A DNA stretch of 23,652 bases from an uncultured Clostridium sp. (lineage in GTDB: Bacteria; Bacillota; Clostridia; Lachnospirales; Lachnospiraceae). Under the pieces are notes generated by a model that saw only the letters and a program-made list of their open reading frames with translations, was not told where the DNA came from and did not search any database. The stretch spans positions 1-23,652 of the forward strand of contig CALHQJ010000074.1 in NCBI GenBank assembly GCA_938036545.1, read 5' to 3'. Position 1 is the stretch's first letter; every line of letters starts with the position of its first letter. Shown one piece after another: positions 15,696-23,538 of this stretch. The translations under genes and the position numbers were made by a program.

Positions 15696-16672
15696 CTCTT
15701 TTTCTGTGCCTGTCTTTTCGCCTTATTACGCTCCGTACGCTTTTTCTTTGCCTCATCCCGACGCAAGTTTAAGTCTTCTAATGTCTCATCCCCAACTGGC
15801 TTTAACGTTTTGATAACAAAAACTTCTCCGCCTTCTGCCTTCTTGATCCGGATCTTTCCTCTTACATATCCATGTTCCGGACAAACTCCAAGTCCCAGTT
15901 CCAGACGCTGATTTGCGGAAAACCAGCGAATCTTTTTTCGCAGCATTCTGTTACACTGGGGACAGACAATATCTCCTACAGTTTTATCCTTTAATGCATC
16001 CTCCTTGGTTTCAAACATGCGGGAAACATACTTGGTATAGCCTGGAAACTTCAAATACACTTCCTCTTCTCTGCTTGTGGGAAGCTGGTAATAGTCCATG
16101 GACAGGTATTCTTTTACCTTGTCAAAATTCATATGCTCCATGACCTTTGCCGTGTAATACGCATCATCCAGCGCCTGATGAAAGGGCCGCTCTTCCTGAA
16201 GTCCCATGGCCGCCACTGCCAAATCCAGAGACAGCACGCTGTCTCCGCCTTCCAGCAGCTTATACAGCTTTTGTATATCATAATATAAAAGAGGCATTGG
16301 AAATGGATTCTCCATATAATAAAACTCCATATTTCTCTGAATTTCCGTCAAATCCATGGAACCCCAGGTACAAAAACGGATGTCCTGCCTGATGTCGCCG
16401 CACCAGTCCAGAAATTCCTGAATTGCCTCTGGGAAAGGCTTTCCTTCCCGTTTCAGCATTTCCATATCCATATGGGTAACTTCTAAAATTTTATAATGCA
16501 GTTTCCGATAAACCTGGGGCTTTACCAACTGGTGAAATGTATCAATCTGCTCCAGTCTGTCATTTAATTTTACTGCACCGATTTCAATAATCTCAAATGG
16601 AAAACCGATTACCGATCCGTCTTTTCCTCCGGCGTTCTGGTTCCATTCCAGGTCAAATACAATATAATTCAT
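15674..16672 (-). CDS. DEDDh-type 3'-5' exonuclease with C-terminal zinc ribbon
   Basis: The N-terminal 180 residues are an RNase T/DnaQ-fold exonuclease: motif I FDLEW (Asp7, Glu9), a motif II Asp in WGSMDL (Asp107), and motif III HQALDD (His165, Asp170). The C-terminal part has a four-ligand zinc-ribbon pattern, CPQC at 237-240 and CPEH at 264-267, and a very basic tail rich in Lys/Arg. The substrate (RNA or DNA) cannot be told. I choose the ATG at 16672 (332 aa, MNYIVFDLEW) as homologues begin just before motif I; an in-frame ATG at 16708 would add 12 residues and neither has a strong ribosome-binding site. Confidence 0.85.
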   Translation of the reverse strand: MNYIVFDLEWNQNAGGKDGSVIGFPFEIIEIGAVKLNDRLEQIDTFHQLVKPQVYRKLHYKILEVTHMDMEMLKREGKPFPEAIQEFLDWCGDIRQDIRFCTWGSMDLTEIQRNMEFYYMENPFPMPLLYYDIQKLYKLLEGGDSVLSLDLAVAAMGLQEERPFHQALDDAYYTAKVMEHMNFDKVKEYLSMDYYQLPTSREEEVYLKFPGYTKYVSRMFETKEDALKDKTVGDIVCPQCNRMLRKKIRWFSANQRLELGLGVCPEHGYVRGKIRIKKAEGGEVFVIKTLKPVGDETLEDLNLRRDEAKKKRTERNKAKRQAQKKRNGLAAE

Positions 16673-16736
16673 ACATAAATTCCATTTCTGTGATTCTCTA
16701 CGAGCCATTCAGGCGTGCAAAAACGCCGGTATGGTT

Positions 16737-16765
16737 AGTTTACCACAGAATAAGGATTCTAGCAA
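16737..16765 (-). promoter_or_regulatory. Promoter of the exonuclease gene
   Basis: On the minus strand, TTGCTA (16760-16765) and TAAACT (16737-16742) are spaced 17 bp, with TGG just before the -10 (extended -10 type). It lies 14 bp downstream of the EFR1 gene stop with no terminator between, so read-through is also likely. Confidence 0.6.
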
Positions 16766-16778
16766 TATTGCCCTTTTT

Positions 16779-17528
16779 CTATTCCCTGCCACAATAATAT
16801 CTATGCTTTCCTACACTCTTCTTTCCATACTCAATGGCTTCTGCGGGGCATCTGCTGATACAGGCCATGCAATGAGTACACTCCTTTCCCCATACCGGTT
16901 TTCCACCTCGTATATGAATGTTATTTAATGGACATACTTTTTCACATTTCCTGCAGCCAATACAAGTTTCTTTTGCATAGAATCCATCTGCCTTTACAAA
17001 TAAACGATAGAATAATGGATTAATTGCAGCACTTAAAAACTTATCTGGCAAATGAATGGACGGCTTGGGGAACTCCCTGTTTTCTGCAATTGTATTTCCT
17101 GCATTTTCAATTACCGGATCTGCGTTTTTTATAATCTTTCCGGCCTCCTTAGAATCTGGTGTCTGAAACATTGCAATATAATTTTCCGGCATTACAATTT
17201 CTATGGTTCCCATGTATTGAAATTCTTTTTCCTCACAGAGTTTTTGAATGTATCCGGCTGCATTTCCTATTCCAGAACCGCAATTTAATACAAACCATGC
17301 TTTATCTGTACCTGTCCAGTCTGTTTCCTGAATCCATTTTTCTACAATCCTGGGAATCCTCCATCCATAGGTAGGAAGTACAAATACCAGTTTGTCCGTC
17401 ACATGTATCATTTCTGTATTATGTTCCTTTATTCTGGCGTTTATATCGACAATTTTATCACCTGTTAAGCCTGCAATTCTCTCTGCAATGTATTGGCTGT
17501 TTCCTGTTCCTGTAAAATATAAAATCAT
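16779..17528 (-). CDS. EFR1 family flavodoxin-ferredoxin protein
   Basis: The 249-residue protein starts with a flavodoxin-like domain (FMN phosphate loop YFTGTGNSQYIAE, residues 4-16; YGWRIPR and NCGSGIGNA loops) and ends with a 2[4Fe-4S] ferredoxin domain. The clusters are CxxCxxCxxxCP at Cys189/192/195/199 and at Cys217/220/223/227. It is probably a cytosolic electron carrier or small reductase; the partners are unknown. EFR1 proteins are common in anaerobic Clostridia. The ATG at 17528 is five bases after the stop of the MmcQ/YjbR gene, so the two form an operon. The ribosome-binding site is weak (AAGAGA). Confidence 0.92.
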   Translation of the reverse strand: MILYFTGTGNSQYIAERIAGLTGDKIVDINARIKEHNTEMIHVTDKLVFVLPTYGWRIPRIVEKWIQETDWTGTDKAWFVLNCGSGIGNAAGYIQKLCEEKEFQYMGTIEIVMPENYIAMFQTPDSKEAGKIIKNADPVIENAGNTIAENREFPKPSIHLPDKFLSAAINPLFYRLFVKADGFYAKETCIGCRKCEKVCPLNNIHIRGGKPVWGKECTHCMACISRCPAEAIEYGKKSVGKHRYYCGRE

Positions 17529-17533
17529 ATCTC

Positions 17534-17899
17534 TTAGACGATTCCTTTCTTGTTTATAAGTTCATAACTCCTGTCAAGAAAATCTAAAATCTGTTCTTTT
17601 GTGACTGTTCCGTCTAACAAAATTGTAATCCAATGCCTCTTATTCATATGGTATCCTGGAAAAAAGCCAGATGTCTGGGGCAATACAGCTGCTATATCCG
17701 GTTCACATTTTACATTTATAATATCAATTGTACGTTCATCCTCTAAGCCTAATTTTGATGTTTCAATACTCATCAGTACTGCATACCATTTTCCGTTTTT
17801 ATGCCGTAGAACGGCACTCTGGGAATCAAATTTCCAGAGGTATTCCGGCCTTGTGCCATACCGTTCTTTTACATAATCAAATAATTCTTCCCGCTTCAT
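17534..17899 (-). CDS. MmcQ/YjbR family protein
   Basis: The 121-residue product matches the MmcQ/YjbR (DUF419, CyaY-like fold) family in length and pattern: an N-terminal helix MKREELFDYV, the strand KWYAVL, DIINVKCEP in the centre, then GYHMNKRHWITILLDG, the most conserved block. The family is often described as DNA-binding but no biochemical role is established. The ATG at 17899 has GAGGG about five bases upstream; the frame is open for 17 codons before it but without a ribosome-binding site. It lies 110 bp after the ArsC-like gene and just before EFR1. Confidence 0.9.
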   Translation of the reverse strand: MKREELFDYVKERYGTRPEYLWKFDSQSAVLRHKNGKWYAVLMSIETSKLGLEDERTIDIINVKCEPDIAAVLPQTSGFFPGYHMNKRHWITILLDGTVTKEQILDFLDRSYELINKKGIV

Positions 17900-18009
17900 A
17901 ATTCCCTCGCAGCTATTCGGGACGGTGGGAAATCTGACCGAAAAAAACAAGAAGATGCACCATCCTGAATAGTTATATTCCCTTTTTTATCGTTATCTTT
18001 CAGATAAGG

Positions 18010-18351
18010 CTATTTCCAGTCTTTCCACACATCTGGCTGATACCCAACCGTTGCCTGTTTTCCGTTTCGGACAATGGGAATTTTAATAATTTTCTGATCC
18101 TCCAGTATCTTTTCTTCCCTATCCTCTTCTGCAATATAGGTAATCAGCGCAAGCCTGTCCTTATCTTTGCCATTTTGATTAATTAAGTTCTGATAGCCGC
18201 CAACAGCCTGACAAACGGAGTGAAACTCTCCTTTGCTAAGACCCTTTTCTTTCATATCCACAAACTGGACTTTTATGCCTCGTTCTTTGAAATATCGTTC
18301 TGCCTTTTTTGTGTCAAAATCTTTCTTAGTTCCAAAAATCTGTATATTCAT
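18010..18351 (-). CDS. ArsC/Spx-fold protein lacking the catalytic cysteine
   Basis: The 113-residue product has the ArsC-family thioredoxin-like fold: IQIFGTKK strand, helix DTKKAERYFKERGI, strand VQFVDM, and the C-terminal IPIVRNGKQATVGY with Arg95, the arginine that binds oxyanion in true arsenate reductases. At the place of the catalytic Cys the sequence reads KKDFDTKKA, with Asp11; the only Cys (47) is elsewhere. It is therefore unlikely to reduce arsenate. The ATG at 18351 has AGGAG six bases upstream; a TTG at 18369 in frame is disfavoured. It has its own promoter and probably heads the operon with the MmcQ/YjbR and EFR1 genes. Confidence 0.85.
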   Translation of the reverse strand: MNIQIFGTKKDFDTKKAERYFKERGIKVQFVDMKEKGLSKGEFHSVCQAVGGYQNLINQNGKDKDRLALITYIAEEDREEKILEDQKIIKIPIVRNGKQATVGYQPDVWKDWK

Positions 18352-18414
18352 GACCTTCTCCTCTTTCAATTAAATAGATGTTCATATATTTCCATCTGCA
18401 AATATCTGATCGAA

Positions 18415-18443
18415 ATTATATAGCAAGGTTTCTAATCTGGCAA
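18415..18443 (-). promoter_or_regulatory. Promoter of the ArsC-like gene
   Basis: On the minus strand, TTGCCA (18438-18443) and TATAAT (18415-18420) are separated by exactly 17 bp, close to consensus. The predicted leader is about 57 nt. Confidence 0.7.
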
Positions 18444-18523
18444 TTCACTTTCATAAATGTCTTCGTAAAATATTTTACCAATCCCTTTATTTGCTGATAC
18501 AATAGACAGAAAGAATCATACTC

Positions 18524-18529
18524 TATAAT
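18524..18529 (+). promoter_or_regulatory. -10 element upstream of the alcohol dehydrogenase gene
   Basis: A perfect TATAAT is followed only eight bases later by the AGGAGG ribosome-binding site (18538-18543), so the leader would be very short. The -35 is weak: TAGACA at 18503-18508 gives only a 15-bp spacer. Confidence 0.45.
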
Positions 18530-18551
18530 GCAGGAAGAGGAGGCCTTCATT

Positions 18552-19593
18552 ATGCTTGCATATACTTACAAAGAACTCGGTAATTTTCAATTAATGGAAA
18601 AGGAGAAGCCAATCCTTCTGGCGCCGGATGACGCCATTATAAAGGTCACGTTAGCCAGTATTTGTACCAGTGATCTTCATATTAAACACGGGTCTGTCCC
18701 CAGGGCTGTCCCAGGGATTACGGTTGGACATGAAATGGTTGGCATTGTGGAAGAAACTGGAACTTCTGTTGCTCACGTAAAACCTGGCGACAGAGTTACC
18801 GTTAATGTGGAAACCTTCTGCGGAGAATGTTTCTTCTGCCGGCATGGTTTTGTAAATAACTGTGAAGATCCGGACGGAGGCTGGGCCCTGGGATGCCGCA
18901 TTGACGGTGGTCAGGCTGAATATGTACGTGTCCCACACGCTTCACAGGGGCTAAATAAAATTCCTGACTCGGTTACCGATGAACAGGCTCTTTTTGTCGG
19001 GGATATTTTAGCTACCGGCTACTGGGCTGCACGGATTTCAGAAATCAAACAAGAAGATACCGTTCTCATTATTGGAGCCGGGCCTACTTGGTATCTGTAC
19101 CCTGTTGTGCGTGCTTTTAAAAGAGCCAAAACAGGTTATTATCTGTGAAACCGATCCTCAGCGAATTGCATTTGTGCAGCAACACTATCCTCAGATTATC
19201 GTAATCAATCCATTATCAGAGAATGTAGAATCCTTTGTAAAAACTCATTCAGAACATGGGGGAGCCGATGTAGTTCTGGAAGCAGCCGGAGCTGAAACAA
19301 CCTTTGAACTGGCATGGAAATGCGCTCGTCCCAATGGGATTGTCACCATTGTGGCACTCTATGATAAGCCTCAAATACTTCCTCTCCCTGATATGTATGG
19401 AAAAAACCTGATTTTCAAAACCGGCGGCGTAGACGGCTGCGACTGTAATGAGATTCTGCGCCTGATTGAAGAAGGAAAAATAGATACTACCTCTCTTATT
19501 ACGCATACTTATCCTTTAGAGAAAATTGAAGAAGCCTATACATTATTTGAAGAAAAACAGGACGGCGTCATAAAAGTAGCAATCCGGCCTTAA
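18552..19593 (+). pseudogene. Zinc-dependent alcohol dehydrogenase (MDR family), frameshifted
   Basis: The first frame (18552 to about 19088) encodes the catalytic domain of a medium-chain dehydrogenase: catalytic-zinc ligands Cys38 and His60-Glu61 (GHEMVG), four structural-zinc cysteines at 90, 93, 96 and 104, and the start of the Rossmann loop GAGPT. The second frame, entered after about 19090, continues with GICTLLCVLLKEP, a coenzyme-binding domain with ETDPQR, and runs to the stop at 19593. The two join perfectly if one T of the TT at 19088-19089 is removed, restoring GAGPTGICTL and about 347 residues. Left as is, translation ends near 19148 without the NAD(P) domain. This is either a true recent inactivation or a sequencing error; the rest of the gene looks intact. 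Start ATG 18552 with AGGAGG eight bases upstream. Confidence 0.88.
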
Positions 19594-19616
19594 CCATTTT
19601 CCAAAATAAAACACGA

Positions 19617-19650
19617 AAAGCAGCTGTTCCTTTCTGGAATAAGCTGCTTT
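19617..19650. terminator. Hairpin after the dehydrogenase gene
   Basis: AAAGCAGCT and AGCTGCTTT form a perfect 9-bp stem with further pairing GTTCC/GGAAT inside. No T run follows on the plus strand, so it is a weak terminator or only an mRNA 3'-end hairpin. Its right arm overlaps the -35 box of the next promoter. Confidence 0.5.
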
Positions 19651-19676
19651 ACATAATATATAGAGTTTAGTATAAT
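19648..19676 (+). promoter_or_regulatory. Promoter of the cation diffusion facilitator gene
   Basis: TTTACA (19648-19653) and TATAAT (19671-19676) are 17 bp apart, close to consensus. The leader is predicted to be about 25 nt. Confidence 0.7.
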
Positions 19677-19706
19677 TACCTTTAAACTAATTTAAAGAGG
19701 TACACT

Positions 19707-20594
19707 ATGATTACTGAAAAAAAAGAAAAACAGATTTTAATGATGTCCTTTTTCTCCGGACTTCTATTTGCCATTGCAGAGTTTATTTTTTCCATATACA
19801 GTCACTCCCAATCTGCATTAACCGATGCCGTATATGATGCTTCTGAGCTGGTTTTTATTGCCCTGCTTCTATTTCTAACCCCACTATTTCATAAACCTGT
19901 TTCCGAAAAACATCCTTATGGATACTTTCAATTAGAATCCATATTTGTCATTATTAAAGGCGTCATGATGCTGTCTGTAACTATGGGCGTATCCATGGAA
20001 GTATTGGATTCCGCTTTATCAGGAGGCAATCCTGTAAACAATGCACAGATTTCTGCATTCCAGTGCTGCCTTGGTATTGCCAGTATCATTATTTTTCTTA
20101 TAATGAAACGGTTAAACCGTAATTTATCTTCGCCTACCATAACTGCAGAGCTGCTGGGCTGGAAACTGGATATTGTTTACAGTTTAGGAATGTCTCTGGC
20201 CTTTTTCGTCTCCCTATGCCTGGAACAAACACCTCTGGCCTTTATTACCCCTTATTTTGACCAGATCGTTGCTGTGATTGTTATGGTATTTATGCTTCCG
20301 GAAAGTATTAAGGTTTTGTGGGGAGCCGTAAAAGATATCTTTCTGTTTTCACCAGACCAATCCTGTATTGAGGAAGTAAAATCTTTCTGTAATCCTGTTT
20401 TAGAAAAGTATCAGTTTTTTCCTGTGTTTTTTGACATTACCAAAACCGGACGTCATCTATGGGTTGCTGTATATTTTCAAATCAAAACAGGCAATTTAAA
20501 AGTACAGGACCTGGATGATGCACTCAAGGCTATCAATAAAAAAGCACAGGAATATTTTCCAGACTGTACCTGCGAACTAATCCTGGTGCCCTAA
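19707..20594 (+). CDS. Cation diffusion facilitator family transporter
   Basis: The 295-residue protein has six membrane helices and a cytosolic C-terminal domain (about 213-295), as CDF metal exporters do. The helix-2 site DAVYD (Asp40, Asp44) and the loop HPYGYFQLES match the family's metal site and HPYGxxRxE motif. In helix 5, where most members have HxxxD, the sequence is GWKLD (Gly151, Asp155), so one metal ligand is missing. The exported metal cannot be inferred. The ATG at 19707 has AAGAGG six bases upstream. It is a single-gene unit with a strong promoter and a terminator after it. Confidence 0.87.
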   Translation: MITEKKEKQILMMSFFSGLLFAIAEFIFSIYSHSQSALTDAVYDASELVFIALLLFLTPLFHKPVSEKHPYGYFQLESIFVIIKGVMMLSVTMGVSMEVLDSALSGGNPVNNAQISAFQCCLGIASIIIFLIMKRLNRNLSSPTITAELLGWKLDIVYSLGMSLAFFVSLCLEQTPLAFITPYFDQIVAVIVMVFMLPESIKVLWGAVKDIFLFSPDQSCIEEVKSFCNPVLEKYQFFPVFFDITKTGRHLWVAVYFQIKTGNLKVQDLDDALKAINKKAQEYFPDCTCELILVP

Positions 20595-20645
20595 GCGTTC
20601 TATTTTGTACTTTGTTTTTATATCATCTCAAATTAGTTTTACAAC

Positions 20646-20702
20646 CCAAAAAGCCGGCAACCTCCAACGAGTATATCTGTTGTGAGATTACCGGCTTTTT
20701 GG
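20646..20702. terminator. Bidirectional terminator between CDF gene and minus-strand remnants
   Basis: A perfect 12-bp stem CCAAAAAGCCGG/CCGGCTTTTTGG encloses a 33-nt loop. The A and T tracts within the stem can serve transcripts in both directions. It closes the plus-strand CDF gene and the minus-strand MATE operon region. Confidence 0.75.
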
Positions 20703-20752
20703 CATTCATTAAGTAAATAAGAAAACAGTTTTTCTGCTGGAATTGCACTGCA

Positions 20753-20884
20753 TCATAACTGTTTTGCAACGTCTCCGAGCAGTGTATAAGAAACACTTGC
20801 TTTTCTCAGCATATTTTTCACTAATGGATCTGGGCGGTAACCACTTGCAAATACAAGCGTATCTGCATACCCGCCATAAAAATC
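20753..20884 (-). pseudogene. Fragment of an FAD/NAD-dependent oxidoreductase C-terminus
   Basis: On the minus strand a 43-codon stretch ending at the TGA 20753-20755 reads DFYGGYADTLVFASGYRPDP followed by a segment with TLLGDVAKQL. ADTLVFASGYRP and the later GD resemble the final NAD(P)-binding strand and FAD-contacting GD motif of NADH:flavin oxidoreductase/2-enoate reductase-type enzymes. The frame is blocked upstream by TAG within about seven codons of this segment, a neighbouring frame carries a plausible continuation (YDVELYRYSNA), and no start or ribosome-binding site exists. It is best read as a decayed remnant. Confidence 0.42.
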
Positions 20885-20940
20885 ATAGCATTTGAATATC
20901 TATATAACTCTACATCGTACTCCGATTCGTACTAAAACAT

Positions 20941-21174
20941 TTACCGATACCATTTTGGATCTACTTTTAGATACTGCTTAAGAATAGGAAGACCTTCGTT
21001 AAACTGATTTTGATGCCTTCCAAAAGTTTCACTCTTGCACAGAAAAAAACCAGCTTTAATATACAGATTTACAGCCTTATAGCTCCATGGCTGGCCATGC
21101 AGCCCCCATCTACATTCCCATCCATATTTTCTGCAAACAGGCATCGGACACTGTCGATTTCCTTCCCACTTCAT
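20941..21174 (-). pseudogene. GNAT acetyltransferase remnant
   Basis: The 77-codon frame contains GQPWSYKAVNLYIKAGF, the helix and strand that end the acetyl-CoA-binding core of GNAT acetyltransferases, followed by a typical C-terminal tail. The preceding core with the acetyl-CoA loop (R/QxxGxG/A) is missing: only about 25 residues precede the motif, so it is an internal deletion product. The ATG at 21174 has AGGAG six bases upstream, and the frame is also open to an ATG at 21210 that overlaps the MATE gene end. It may still be translated but should not be an active acetyltransferase. Confidence 0.5.
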
Positions 21175-21184
21175 AATCAGCTCC

Positions 21185-22564
21185 TTATATGGAATACGTT
21201 TGTCCAGCATTTAGTTTCCCTCCCTGAATTTTTTTATAGTATATAAGAAGAAGCGTCAGTGCCAGAATCCAAGCCAGAGGAGTAGAAAAACAGATCCCTG
21301 CATAGCCAAACGGCATGAAACATATACAGCCAGCCCATCGAGCTGTCAGTTCTATAATTCCACCTGCCATGGGTACCAAAGCTTCTCCCATTCCCTGAAG
21401 CGCACTACGAACAATCTGAAGTGTACACAGCACTATAGAAAATACTCCAATAATTACCAGATAAATATATCCGTATTCTACAATTGCTGAATCATAGGAT
21501 TCCAAAAATATCTGGATCATCTGGCGGCCAAATACTACATTCAAAACCAGCATTCCGGCAGCTGCCATTCCTCCCATTTTCAAGCTAGATGAAATACCCT
21601 TGCGTATCCTGTCTGGCCGTCCAGCTCCATAATTCTGCCCACAATACACTTCCATAGCCGCTGCCAATGTTGTAAAAGGCTGGGTTACTAGGTTTTCTAC
21701 CTTTCCGGCAGCTGTATAACCTGCAATTACTGCTGAACCAAAGCCGTTTAAATATGCCTGAAGAATCATGATCCCAACTGCTGTTACAGAAAACTGCAAT
21801 GCCATGGGAAGACCTATCCTTAAGTGCCTCCAGCCCTGGGAGAAGCTTGCAGACCAGTGCCCTTTTTGAGGCCATATATCTGGGTATTTCCTACCTGCAT
21901 ACCAATGACAGAGGATCGCAGAGATCAACTGGGAAACGACTGTAGCAAATGCTGCCCCTTCTACACCGCCATGAAACACCAGAACCGCTGTAAGATCCAG
22001 AACCACATTGAGAACCGAAGAAAATATCAGGAAATATAATGGAGTGCGGCTGTCTCCTACAGCCCTCAAAATACCTGCAATCATATTATAATAGATGGAA
22101 GCCCCCAGTCCTCCAAATATAATCCCGATATATCCTGATGCATACTGGAAAATATCATCTGGAGTATTCATAATCCGGAGAAGCACATCTGCTCCTGCCA
22201 CACTTAAAATCGTCATCACTACAGTAACTGCTATACACAGCCAGCAGCAGGCAGCCACAGAAATTCGAATCTGCTCTCTATCTTCTGCCCCAGCTCTCTG
22301 GGCAATCACTACAGAAAATCCACTGGTAATGCCAGTAGCAAATCCAAGAACCAAAAAACTCATAGCTCCCGTTGCTCCCACTCCTGCAAGCTCCTTCACC
22401 CCTACTAACCGTCCTATAATCACAGCATCTGCCATACTGTAGAGCTGCTGGAACAGACTGCCTATAAAAAGAGGAATAGAAAACCATAAAATGGCTTTCC
22501 AGGGTACCTGGACTGTCATGGTTTCTATTCCCATTCTCTCTTTCTTTTCTACCGCTGCTCCCAT
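21185..22564 (-). CDS. MATE family efflux transporter
   Basis: The 459-residue protein has about 12 membrane helices and the MatE pattern: helix 1 WKAILWFSIPLFIGSLFQQLY, split by the conserved SMADAVIIGRLVG segment, then AGVGATGAMSFLVLGFATGI, and the repeat in the second half. Such proteins export organic cations or drugs in exchange for Na+ or H+; the substrate is unknown. I take the ATG at 22564 because GGAGG lies five bases upstream; a GTG at 22576 and an ATG at 22534 are alternatives. The start overlaps the end of the GDPD gene by 16 bases, showing a shared transcript. Confidence 0.93.
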   Translation of the reverse strand: MGAAVEKKERMGIETMTVQVPWKAILWFSIPLFIGSLFQQLYSMADAVIIGRLVGVKELAGVGATGAMSFLVLGFATGITSGFSVVIAQRAGAEDREQIRISVAACCWLCIAVTVVMTILSVAGADVLLRIMNTPDDIFQYASGYIGIIFGGLGASIYYNMIAGILRAVGDSRTPLYFLIFSSVLNVVLDLTAVLVFHGGVEGAAFATVVSQLISAILCHWYAGRKYPDIWPQKGHWSASFSQGWRHLRIGLPMALQFSVTAVGIMILQAYLNGFGSAVIAGYTAAGKVENLVTQPFTTLAAAMEVYCGQNYGAGRPDRIRKGISSSLKMGGMAAAGMLVLNVVFGRQMIQIFLESYDSAIVEYGYIYLVIIGVFSIVLCTLQIVRSALQGMGEALVPMAGGIIELTARWAGCICFMPFGYAGICFSTPLAWILALTLLLIYYKKIQGGKLNAGQTYSI

Positions 22565-23538
22565 TTCTGCCTCCACTTTCTGTACGCCCCAAGGCAGTTT
22601 GTCTTAAAACCATCTACACCCAGACTCTCTAACGTTTCCCACCAGACCGGAGTATCTCCCAGATTAGAAAAAACCTGAATTCCTCTCTGATGCAGATACT
22701 CGACATCACTGCTTTCAAATACCCCTGCATTTAATCCTATCTCATAAAAATCCCCCCTGTCCAGCATCTCTTTCTGCTCTTCCCTAAGATAACGAATATT
22801 AGCTCCCAGCCGGAGTCTATCCGGTTTTCCATGATTCTTGCACCAGTCCTGGATTTCCCAGATTGCATCCTCCATTCCAGAAAATATAATGCACCGTTCT
22901 TCTACATGGTATTTTTCTGCCATTTGTATTACTGCTCCAGCAATTCCTCTCTCTTTCAATTCTACCTCGGCAAAAAATCCATCTGGCTGTATTTGGAGCC
23001 ACTGAAAGAATTCCTGAAGACTAAGAATCTGTTCCAGTCTCCCATCTTCCAAGCACAGTTTCTCGTATTCTTCTTTATAACATCGGTATATCGCCAAAGT
23101 AAGCTGTTCCTCACTTTTTAACCGACTTTCCAGCCGTTCCATCTGGTAAAGAACATCCTGTTCTGGGGCTGCTGCCCAAGGATAATAATACTGTTTTTCA
23201 TCTGCATATCCTTCATCTGGAAACCGTTTTAACAGATGACCTCCAAAAGGAAGCCGTACCTGACTAATATGTTCCCAAGTCATATCTTTTATCTTACCGC
23301 TGCAGTACGGCCCCTGCCATCCCATTGTAAGACGCCTGACGTCTGCATCATGAAACACCACCAGTTTTCCATCCCTGGTTTTACGGACATCTATTTCCAC
23401 CCCTCCGGCTCCCAGAGTCACAGCCGCATCAAAAGCTGTACGGGAATTTTCCGGACCAGCTTCCATGCATCCCCGGTGAGCAATCGGACAAGGAGATTTT
23501 TTATTGTAGCGTTCAGCCATTTCCTTTCTCCCATTCAT
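22549..23538 (-). CDS. Glycerophosphodiester phosphodiesterase family protein
   Basis: GDPD enzymes split glycerophosphodiesters to glycerol-3-phosphate and an alcohol. The TIM-barrel motifs are present: IAHRG with His21-Arg22, GVEIDVRKTRDGKLVVFHD with Glu48, Asp50 and His63, and FFAEVELKE with a metal-ligand Glu. Between the His63 region and that strand an insert of about 75 residues (about 95-170) enlarges the protein to 329 residues, against about 240-260 for simple bacterial forms. There is no signal peptide, so it acts in the cytosol. The ATG at 23538 overlaps the stop of the upstream permease (ATGA); an ATG at 23520 with GGGAG seven bases upstream is a real alternative start. Confidence 0.9.
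   Translation of the reverse strand: MNGRKEMAERYNKKSPCPIAHRGCMEAGPENSRTAFDAAVTLGAGGVEIDVRKTRDGKLVVFHDADVRRLTMGWQGPYCSGKIKDMTWEHISQVRLPFGGHLLKRFPDEGYADEKQYYYPWAAAPEQDVLYQMERLESRLKSEEQLTLAIYRCYKEEYEKLCLEDGRLEQILSLQEFFQWLQIQPDGFFAEVELKERGIAGAVIQMAEKYHVEERCIIFSGMEDAIWEIQDWCKNHGKPDRLRLGANIRYLREEQKEMLDRGDFYEIGLNAGVFESSDVEYLHQRGIQVFSNLGDTPVWWETLESLGVDGFKTNCLGAYRKWRQKWEQR

Noticed and set aside
17980..18012. Hairpin TTATCT-TTC-AGATAA after the ArsC-like gene as a possible terminator
   Set aside because: The stem is short and AT-rich, and no T run follows it on the minus strand, so transcription into the MmcQ/YjbR gene is more likely.
20641..20720. Long-loop hairpin considered as a small RNA or riboswitch
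   Set aside because: The perfect CCAAAAAGCCGG stem with A/T tracts between convergent units is explained by a two-way terminator; no riboswitch core motif is visible.
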